Source of the DNA: Niastella vici
GTDB lineage: Bacteria; Bacteroidota; Bacteroidia; Chitinophagales; Chitinophagaceae
Length of the DNA stretch: 64,000 nucleotides
Reading direction: 5' to 3'
Assembly: GCF_002077945.1 (NCBI RefSeq)
Contig: NZ_LVYD01000058.1
Span: forward strand, 744,001-808,000
Shown: positions 58,419 through 64,000 of the stretch, piece by piece
Layout: each line of letters starts with the position of its first letter
Numbering within the stretch: the first letter of the stretch is position 1
Made by a program: the position numbers and the translations under genes
Notes under the pieces: generated by a model
Told to the model about the DNA's origin: nothing
The model's input: only the letters and a program-made list of their open reading frames with translations
The model's database searches: none

Positions 58419-58706
58419 TTACCCTTGTTTTGGAACCTTTGGTTTTACAAAGAAGATAGTGGTAGTAAAAACCAGGCATAGTAACAAAGGCAATTGAAGA
58501 TCGTTAAAGTACCAGTGTTTGTCATTAAATGCAATCGCCGCTGAAATGGCAACAAAGATTGAAATAATAATTTTAAAAGCCCGGTTCTTCAGAAGACTGG
58601 CTTTTGTAATAAGGTATATCACCTTAAGTAACAGGTAAGTCCCTGCTAAAAAGGTAAAAAACCATAGTAGCTCAAACAGCAGGAAGACAAAAAAGAACCC
58701 TTCCAT
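58419..58706 (-). CDS. Small membrane protein of unknown function
   Basis: 95 residues, mostly hydrophobic: FFFVFLLFELLWFFTFLAGTYLLLKVIYLI, AFKIIISIFVAISAAIAF and LPLLLCLVFTTTIFFV form three or four membrane helices, with a basic KASLLKNRAFK loop. No family recognised. Its stop lies ten bases from the convergent uvrA stop, and a terminator for the preceding minus-strand gene lies just upstream, so it has its own promoter or depends on read-through. Likely a real gene from composition. Confidence 0.65.
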   Translation of the reverse strand: MEGFFFVFLLFELLWFFTFLAGTYLLLKVIYLITKASLLKNRAFKIIISIFVAISAAIAFNDKHWYFNDLQLPLLLCLVFTTTIFFVKPKVPKQG

Positions 58707-58724
58707 AATACTACAATATTAATA

Positions 58725-58763
58725 ACAAAAAACCCGTTCGCCAGCCGGCGAACGGGTTTTTTT
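58725..58763. terminator. Bidirectional terminator
   Basis: AAAAAACCCGTTCGCC, loop AGCC, GGCGAACGGGTTTTTTT: a 10-bp perfect GC stem with A/T tracts on both sides. On the minus strand it ends the sorting-domain gene 110 bases after its stop. Confidence 0.85.
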
Positions 58764-58874
58764 CATGGATTAATGCTACTCAATGGTAACATTAAAATTT
58801 TATCTGATAATGGGTGTGTAATGACTCCCTGTTCTACTACTCATCACACCCTGAAAGGTGCCAAAGGGCGCCAA

Positions 58875-59810
58875 TTAGTTTTTAACCAGCTTGAAGGTTT
58901 GTTCGCTGTTATTATTCCTGAATTTCAGGAAATACATGCCCTTGGGAGCTGTAGGATCAATAGAGATAGCATTAGCGCCAACCACTTTGAAGTTGACCAT
59001 TTGACCACTCATATTGAACACTTTAATAGCGCCAGGGGTATTCAGGTCGCCAGAAGTAGCACCGATCAGCTGTACTTCACTGTTGAAAGGATTCGGGAAA
59101 ATTTTAGTAACGATGCCAGCGCCTTTTTTGCTGTTTACGTATACCACTTTCGACAATTCAGCGTGGCCATCGACATCAACCATGTTCAAACGATAGAAAT
59201 AAGCACCTGCACCTGGCAGTTGATCATTAAAGCTGTATTTAACTTCATCGAGTGAATTTCCGACAGCCTTAATGGTACCTACGGTAATGAAAGTTTTACC
59301 ATCGGCACTTCTTTGTATTTCATATTTGAAGCTGTTTTCTTCCAGGGAAGAAGTCCAGGTAATGGTAGCATCTGTCTCTGTATTCAAACGGCCGTTTAAA
59401 GCTGATAATTTGATAGGGAGGGGAGCGGGTGCACCTGGTCTGTAATGGCACGATTTCAATAAGCCACCAACCCAATAGTTTATTTCAACATAATCAATAT
59501 AGGTGCCATCGTAATTAATGATAGCACTGCCATTGTCCTGCATATAACTGATATTCGTAGTACCACTGCTGGTATACTGAGGAATAGCAGCACCATTGGC
59601 GGCTACTAATGATACAGAGGCTGGCGGATGAGAGCCTGTGCTGGCCAGCGTAGGACCACCGGTGATCCACAATTTATAAAATGGGGGAGTAATGCTGATT
59701 TGATAAGCCTGCATACTTAAAGTGCCCGGACAGTCACCGTTAAGGGGTTGTGCAAAGATTGTAGTTGCATAGCATACCAATGCCATGATTAAGAGGTAAA
59801 ACTTTTTCAT
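58875..59810 (-). CDS. Secreted protein with type IX secretion (T9SS type A) sorting domain
   Basis: 311 residues. Signal peptide KKFYLLIMALVCYATTIFAQ. The N-terminal half has no recognised domain (CPGTLSMQAYQISITPPFYKLWITGGPTLAS, two Cys at the ends). A middle Fn3-like strand region reads KLSALNGRLNTETDATITWTSSLEENSFKYEIQRSADGKTF. The last 80 residues are the type A sorting domain: KIFPNPFNSEVQL, KVFNMSGQMV and KGMYFLKFRNNNSEQTFKLVKN. The protein should leave the cell through the type IX system, with the tail removed or linked to lipopolysaccharide. Not in an operon. Confidence 0.9.
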   Translation of the reverse strand: MKKFYLLIMALVCYATTIFAQPLNGDCPGTLSMQAYQISITPPFYKLWITGGPTLASTGSHPPASVSLVAANGAAIPQYTSSGTTNISYMQDNGSAIINYDGTYIDYVEINYWVGGLLKSCHYRPGAPAPLPIKLSALNGRLNTETDATITWTSSLEENSFKYEIQRSADGKTFITVGTIKAVGNSLDEVKYSFNDQLPGAGAYFYRLNMVDVDGHAELSKVVYVNSKKGAGIVTKIFPNPFNSEVQLIGATSGDLNTPGAIKVFNMSGQMVNFKVVGANAISIDPTAPKGMYFLKFRNNNSEQTFKLVKN

Positions 59811-60323
59811 ACATACATTTATTAGGTTCAGAAATAAAATACATTGCCTTTTCGCTGTTTGAAAAACATGCGAGTAACGGTTAGCGATCTACGATAACGG
59901 GATCGCCTGGGCTTTAGAAGGAGTGGATCAGTTTGGGAGTAATCAAATACCTAAACCGGTGGGATTTTCAGGATTCGGATTATACAATTAATACAATAAC
60001 AGTAAAACAAAATGTTTCAAACAGGGAAAATGCAACAGGTAGGAAATTCGAATGATATTGGAATATGGCTGCTACTACGTCAGGGGATTGAACCAACTAT
60101 TGGTTTCGTACGTATTAATGCTATTTTCTACGGGATGGGATACGAAGCCAAAAGTAATGATAAAATTTAGATTTCAAAATCATTTGCGAGATTAAATTGT
60201 GATAACGAGAGCGTTGGGGGTTTTACGAAATGGCTTAACCGAACTTTTACCGTAAAGCCGGCTGTCTTTTAACACAATGAATGCATTTGGAATCCTTACT
60301 TTGCAAAAATTATAGCAGAAGGA
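59811..60323. other. 513-bp gene-free region
   Basis: No coding frame on either strand that I can support. A short hairpin GCGATC..GATCGC lies at 59884-59906. The plus-strand gene at 60324 has TTACTTTG at about 60297-60304 as its best -7 candidate. Nothing else is recognisable. Confidence 0.5.
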
Positions 60324-60815
60324 ATGTATAAATTTTTAATTTCTTTTTTGTTGATAATCATCGGGATGAATACCTTCTCCCAACAGGTAGCCGTACCCCA
60401 ACTTATCAATATGCTCGACTGGACGCCTAAACGAATTGATACCACGCTGAAAAAGGATGGGTATATATTAATGCAAAAAGATGTTGATTCAACCAGCTCT
60501 ATGTACCAGTATTCCTGGTTCGATAAACAGGAAGATGGCAGAGCGGCAGCGCGTTCTTTGGTGTTTATGGATGCCCGGGTAAAGGACCTGCAAAGCCGGT
60601 TGATCACTTACCGTACCTATAGTAAAGATGAATACCAGGAGATAGCCTCCTGGCTGTTGGCCAATAACTATAAGTCAACAGCGAAATATGATTTCAAAGA
60701 AGCCCAGCATACCTTATATAGTAATGGCACCTTTACCATAAGAGTAAAAGTGACCACTACCCAGTTAAAGGATGGAAAGAAATATGTGGCGTATGAGTTG
60801 GAGCTGGGAAAATAA
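60324..60815 (+). CDS. Exported protein of unknown function
   Basis: 163 residues with a signal peptide (YKFLISFLLIIIGMNTFSQ). The mature part is mixed alpha/beta: LINMLDWTPKRIDTTLKKDGYILMQKDVDSTSSMYQYSWF, SRLITYRTYSKDEYQEIASWLLANNYKSTAKYDF and HTLYSNGTFTIRVKVTTTQL. No family recognised; probably periplasmic. Its TAA at 60813-60815 directly abuts the stop of the convergent DUF4293 gene with no base between. Confidence 0.75.
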   Translation: MYKFLISFLLIIIGMNTFSQQVAVPQLINMLDWTPKRIDTTLKKDGYILMQKDVDSTSSMYQYSWFDKQEDGRAAARSLVFMDARVKDLQSRLITYRTYSKDEYQEIASWLLANNYKSTAKYDFKEAQHTLYSNGTFTIRVKVTTTQLKDGKKYVAYELELGK

Positions 60816-61241
60816 TTAACGCAATCTATCAAGGCTCTTCACTAATTTCTCGTCTCTTCTGATCCCTCTTATTGCAAACAATAACAACACCGGAATGAAG
60901 ATGGCGAACACGGCGGTAAGATCATACTTGCCTTCGCCGGGTACAAACTTTTGCGTTTGCGTAAAGAACAGCACCAGGTTAATGATGGATACTAACAGGG
61001 TTAGTAAAACGATGCGTAATTGCATCTTTCTGTTCTTGTATAAGAAGATAGCAATGAGGGACGCAATGCCTACACCGGCCGATAAGATCAACAGCAGCAA
61101 ATTGCTTTGCGCCGTTAGTGATACAAATGATTTGGCCTGATTTTCACCGATCATATTGCCGCTGAAAAAAGAGAACTGCAAACTGCAAAAAGCAGCGGCG
61201 GCCGCCAGCAGTAACCAAATTGATTGTAGACGTTGGATCAT
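60816..61241 (-). CDS. DUF4293 membrane protein
   Basis: 141 residues. Starts MIQRLQSIWLLLAAAAAFCSL as DUF4293 proteins do, has four hydrophobic segments (at about 5-25, 46-65, 72-92, 108-125) and a basic C-terminus IRGIRRDEKLVKSLDRLR. Bacteroidetes-specific inner-membrane family of unknown role. The start lies three bases from the heptamer array that separates it from glyA on the same strand. Confidence 0.88.
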   Translation of the reverse strand: MIQRLQSIWLLLAAAAAFCSLQFSFFSGNMIGENQAKSFVSLTAQSNLLLLILSAGVGIASLIAIFLYKNRKMQLRIVLLTLLVSIINLVLFFTQTQKFVPGEGKYDLTAVFAIFIPVLLLFAIRGIRRDEKLVKSLDRLR

Positions 61242-61243
61242 AA

Positions 61244-61391
61244 TGGTGAATGGTCAAAGGTGAATGGTGAATATTGAAATCGTGAATGGTCAATGGTCAA
61301 TGGTGAGTGGACCTCTCAATTTTGAGCTTCGCTATTATTTAGAAGCTGCACTGTCGGGGACTATTCACCATTGACCATTCACCATTGACCT
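61244..61391. repeat. Heptamer arrays with inverted arms between glyA and the DUF4293 gene
   Basis: Left arm: TGGTGAA TGGTCAA, AGGTGAA TGGTGAA, TATTGAA and, after one 8-mer, TGGTCAA TGGTCAA TGGTGAG (61244-61307). Right arm: TTCACCA TTGACCA TTCACCA TTGACC (61364-61390). The arms are complementary and could fold into one large stem, with an inner hairpin AGCTTC...GAAGCT at 61325-61347. Confidence 0.8.
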
Positions 61392-62670
61392 ATCCTAATT
61401 CAGGATACAATGGGAACTGTTTCATGAAGGCATGTACATCGTGCTTTACAGCAGTAATGGTTGCTTCATTATCAGTGTCCATTAATATTTTATCGATCAT
61501 GCTTACCACGGTTTCCATATGCGCTTCATTCATGCCCCTGGTAGTGATGGCAGGCACACCTACGCGGATACCGCTGGTAACGAACGGACTTTTATCATCG
61601 AAAGGCACTGCATTCTTATTGAGCGTAATGTGTGCTTTATCGAGGGTTTCCTGCGCTTTTTTACCAGTGAGGTTCTTGTTGCGCAGGTCAATGAGCATAA
61701 GGTGGTTATCGGTACCATTGCTGATGAGGTTGTACCCGCGTTTAACAAAAGAAGCAGCCATGGCCTGGGCATTTTTGATGATCTGCTCGCCATAGGTCTT
61801 GAACTCATCGGTGAGTATTTCACCAAAAGCAACGGCTTTGGCAGCGATCACATGCTCCAGTGGCCCACCCTGCATACCGGGGAAAACGGCCAGGTCGAGC
61901 AGGGCGCTCATGGGGCGAATGTTCCCTTTCGGGTCTTTTATGCCCATGGGGTTATCAAAATCATGACGCAGCATGATGATACCGCCGCGGGGCCCGCGCA
62001 GTGTTTTATGGGTGGTAGAAGTAACTATATGACAATGATCAAACGGATCGTTGAGCAAACCTTTAGCAATTAAACCGGCGGGGTGGGCTATATCGGCCAT
62101 AACCAGGGCGCCAATTGAATCGGCAACGGCCCTGATGCGTTTATAATCCCAGTCGCGGCTGTAGGCAGAGGCGCCACAGATGATCATTTTGGGTTTTTCT
62201 TTTTTAGCAATGGCCTCCAGCTGGTCGTAATCTACCAAACCGGTTTCTTTATTAACGCCATACGACAAAGCCTGGTAGTTTTTACCGCTGAAGTTGGCGG
62301 GACTGCCATGGGTAAGGTGACCGCCCATGCTCAGATCGAGCCCCAGGATCTTGTCGCCCGGTTTTAAGCAGGCAAGAAATACAGCAACGTTCGCCTGAGC
62401 GCCTGCATGGGGTTGCACATTGGCCCAGCTGGCATTGAACACCTTTTTCAGGCGGTCGATGGCCAGTGTTTCAATTTCATCCACCACTTCACAACCACCA
62501 TAATAGCGTTTGCCGGGATAGCCTTCCGCATATTTATTGGTAGGTACAGTGCCCATGGCCTGCATTACCTGGTAGGAAGTAAAATTTTCAGAAGCAATGA
62601 GTTCTATTCCATTTCTTTGACGTTCCAGTTCCTTTTTAAGAAGGTCAAAAACAAGCGTATCTTTTTGCAT
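61390..62670 (-). CDS. glyA: Serine hydroxymethyltransferase
   Basis: 426 residues from the ATG at 62670; a second ATG six codons upstream lies within the promoter region. GlyA converts serine and tetrahydrofolate to glycine and methylene-THF using PLP. Visible: [84 protein letters not shown], the PLP lysine in [15 protein letters not shown] and [15 protein letters not shown]. The -7 box ends four bases before the ATG, suggesting a leaderless mRNA. Confidence 0.96.
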   Translation of the reverse strand: MQKDTLVFDLLKKELERQRNGIELIASENFTSYQVMQAMGTVPTNKYAEGYPGKRYYGGCEVVDEIETLAIDRLKKVFNASWANVQPHAGAQANVAVFLACLKPGDKILGLDLSMGGHLTHGSPANFSGKNYQALSYGVNKETGLVDYDQLEAIAKKEKPKMIICGASAYSRDWDYKRIRAVADSIGALVMADIAHPAGLIAKGLLNDPFDHCHIVTSTTHKTLRGPRGGIIMLRHDFDNPMGIKDPKGNIRPMSALLDLAVFPGMQGGPLEHVIAAKAVAFGEILTDEFKTYGEQIIKNAQAMAASFVKRGYNLISNGTDNHLMLIDLRNKNLTGKKAQETLDKAHITLNKNAVPFDDKSPFVTSGIRVGVPAITTRGMNEAHMETVVSMIDKILMDTDNEATITAVKHDVHAFMKQFPLYPELG

Positions 62671-62674
62671 GGCG

Positions 62675-62706
62675 CAAAAATAGGTCAAAGAGTCAAAAAG
62701 GTCAAA
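62675..62706 (-). promoter_or_regulatory. glyA promoter (TTTG-N20-TATTTTTG), leaderless configuration
   Basis: On the minus strand TTTG at 62706-62703, 20 bases, TATTTTTG at 62682-62675: the best promoter match in the window. Only CGCC separates it from the ATG at 62670. Confidence 0.7.
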
Positions 62707-62923
62707 TTAGTCAGTAAGTCAAATGAACAGAAGCCGGAGATGACTCAATTACCCATTTTGACACATTTGATTGCTGTTACTTTTAGGACTAACAAACGCT
62801 GGTAAAATATTTTTTACTATTTTCACGGCTTTGAAAAAAACAAAACACTTGTTTTTCAGGAAATAACCAGGCCTGGTGAGCTTGATAAGAAAGTTGCAGA
62901 AAGTTAATATGCCTGGGTATTTG

Positions 62924-62941
62924 ATCCGCCAGCTGGCGGAT
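62924..62941. repeat. 18-bp perfect palindrome upstream of the nucleotidyltransferase
   Basis: ATCCGCCAGCTGGCGGAT, perfectly palindromic with no loop, 25 bases before the ATG at 62966. Either an operator for a dimeric regulator or a dispersed palindromic repeat. Confidence 0.55.
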
Positions 62942-62965
62942 GGATGGAAAACAAATATTTTTCAA

Positions 62966-63964
62966 ATGAAAGCAATCATTCCCGTAGCTGGAGCAGGCAC
63001 AAAGCTGCGCCCGCATACGTATACGCAACCTAAGGCACTTATACCCCTGGCCGGCAAAACTATCCTTAGTATCATTGTTGACCAGCTGCGCGAAGCGGGC
63101 ATAAATGAATTTGTATTTATCGTTGGCTATCTGGGCGATAAGATCCAGGACTATGTTAAAGAGAAATACCCCGAGCTGAAAGCATGGTTTGTAACCCAGA
63201 GCGAACGCCACGGCATTGGCCATGCCATACAACTTACCCGCGACATTGTTGGTGACGATGAAATATTCATTGTACTGGGCGATACCATTTGCGAGTACGA
63301 TGTAAAGGAATTGCTCGATATGCCCTGCTCGGCATTGGGCGTAAAACGCGTTGATGATCCCCGCGATTTTGGTGTGGTTGAGCTGGGTGAAGACGGCTAT
63401 ATTACCCGGGTGGTTGAAAAGCCGCAGATCCCCAAATCGAACATGGCGCTGGTGGGCATCTATCGCATTAAAGAAACGCCTTTCCTGTTCAACTGTCTGG
63501 AAAGTAATATCCGCAACCAGATAATGGTACGGGGTGAGTTCAGCATAACAGATGCACTTGAATGCATGATACAGCATGGAGCCCGGTTCCAGCCATTCAA
63601 GGTGCAGAACTGGTTCGATTGCGGCAAAAAAGATACCCTGTTGGAGTCGAACGCTACTTTGCTAAAAAAGTTTGGCGGTGTAATTAGCCCCGATCACAAT
63701 TTTGAAAATACCATTATCATTCCCCCGGTTAGCGTGGCCGAAGGTTGTGATATCAAGAACTCCATCGTTGGTCCCAACGTTACCATTGGCGAAAAGACCA
63801 CCATCAATTATTCAATTATAAAGGATTCTATTATTGGTTCATTTGCAGACCTCTACGATATTGTATTAACAAATTCTCTCATTGGTAGCGATACCGAAGT
63901 AAAAGGTGAAAGCCGGAGCCTGAATATTGGTGATAATACCGAGATAGATCTGGGCGAATCGTGA
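62966..63964 (+). CDS. Sugar-phosphate nucleotidyltransferase with left-handed beta-helix
   Basis: 332 residues from the ATG at 62966 (MKAIIPVAGAG); the frame upstream includes the palindrome and looks non-coding. N-terminal GT-A type nucleotidyltransferase domain: PVAGAGTKLRPHTYTQPKALIPLAGKTIL (Lys replaces the usual Arg in GTRLRP), VFIVGYLGDKIQDY, FIVLGDTICEYD with the metal Asp, VVEKPQIPKSNMALVGIY and WFDCGKKDTLLESN. The C-terminal 100 residues contain hexapeptide-type repeats (VSVAEGCDIKNSIVGPNVTIGEKTTINYSIIKDSIIGSF). Such enzymes make dTDP-glucose, UDP-glucose or GDP-mannose type donors for surface polysaccharide. Substrate cannot be assigned. Confidence 0.92.
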   Translation: MKAIIPVAGAGTKLRPHTYTQPKALIPLAGKTILSIIVDQLREAGINEFVFIVGYLGDKIQDYVKEKYPELKAWFVTQSERHGIGHAIQLTRDIVGDDEIFIVLGDTICEYDVKELLDMPCSALGVKRVDDPRDFGVVELGEDGYITRVVEKPQIPKSNMALVGIYRIKETPFLFNCLESNIRNQIMVRGEFSITDALECMIQHGARFQPFKVQNWFDCGKKDTLLESNATLLKKFGGVISPDHNFENTIIIPPVSVAEGCDIKNSIVGPNVTIGEKTTINYSIIKDSIIGSFADLYDIVLTNSLIGSDTEVKGESRSLNIGDNTEIDLGES

Positions 63965-64000
63965 GTAAATATTTCCAGGTCAAATGTTGACTTAACTGGG

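Noticed and set aside
1-64000. tRNA, rRNA, insertion sequence or prophage genes
   Set aside because: I read the intergenic regions for cloverleaf arms, CCA ends and transposase or integrase motifs and found none; a tRNAscan and Infernal run would settle this.

Overview
The window is chromosomal DNA of a Bacteroidetes bacterium, most likely family Chitinophagaceae (Chitinophaga/Niastella type). This rests on Bacteroidetes-specific families (a DUF7948/SBBP-type surface protein, a protein with a type IX secretion sorting tail, DUF4293, a DUF4136 lipoprotein), repeated TAnnTTTG promoter boxes, and PASTA-bearing FtsI and a long-linker FtsZ in the dcw cluster. The genus is inference. I see no rRNA, tRNA, CRISPR, transposase or phage gene.

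Layout. 1-7.1 kb: end-truncated giant surface protein (minus), recG, a lipoprotein/outer-membrane-barrel pair, YqgE/AlgH. 7.3-11.0 kb: an orphan sensor kinase overlapping queA tail to tail, a possible small RNA, a DUF3052 gene. 11.0-28.65 kb: the dcw division/cell-wall cluster mraZ-rsmH-ftsL-ftsI-murE-mraY-murD-ftsW-murG-murC-ftsQ-ftsA-ftsZ, all plus strand, preceded by 700 bp of repeat-rich regulatory DNA and closed by a terminator. murF, ddl and murB are not in it. 28.7-37.4 kb: TIGR01777 epimerase-like protein, metzincin protease, FadN-type beta-oxidation protein, glycerate kinase, beta-hydroxyacid dehydrogenase, metG. 37.7-43.9 kb: a 55-residue membrane protein, two LD-carboxypeptidases, two TIGR04222 membrane proteins, oxyR. 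44-53.98 kb: two alpha/beta hydrolases, kup, an exported protein, a DUF6427-like membrane protein, purQ, and a DsbD system split over two genes. 54-64 kb: a non-coding 21/42-bp tandem array, an ECF sigma factor, uvrA, small membrane and exported proteins, glyA, and a sugar nucleotidyltransferase.

Most genes are housekeeping. The dcw genes make UDP-MurNAc-peptide (MurC, MurD, and MurE carrying the meso-DAP motif), lipid I/II (MraY, MurG) and the septal machine (FtsL/Q/I/W/A/Z). The two S66 LD-carboxypeptidases act on the same polymer.

The unusual content is mostly non-coding. (1) Six copies of GTGGKAAAAAR plus two 10-bp-phased GTG-core arrays lie upstream of mraZ and look like an extended MraZ operator. 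(2) Degenerate 7-nt-periodic arrays recur in at least seven intergenic gaps. (3) A 21/42-bp tandem array lies at 54.2-54.45 kb. (4) TAnnTTTG boxes sit four bases before the start codon of two genes, and the same arrangement in recG points to an AUA start. (5) A terminator separates a cysteine-bearing DsbD-alpha-like gene from a DsbD whose own alpha-like domain has lost the cysteine pair.
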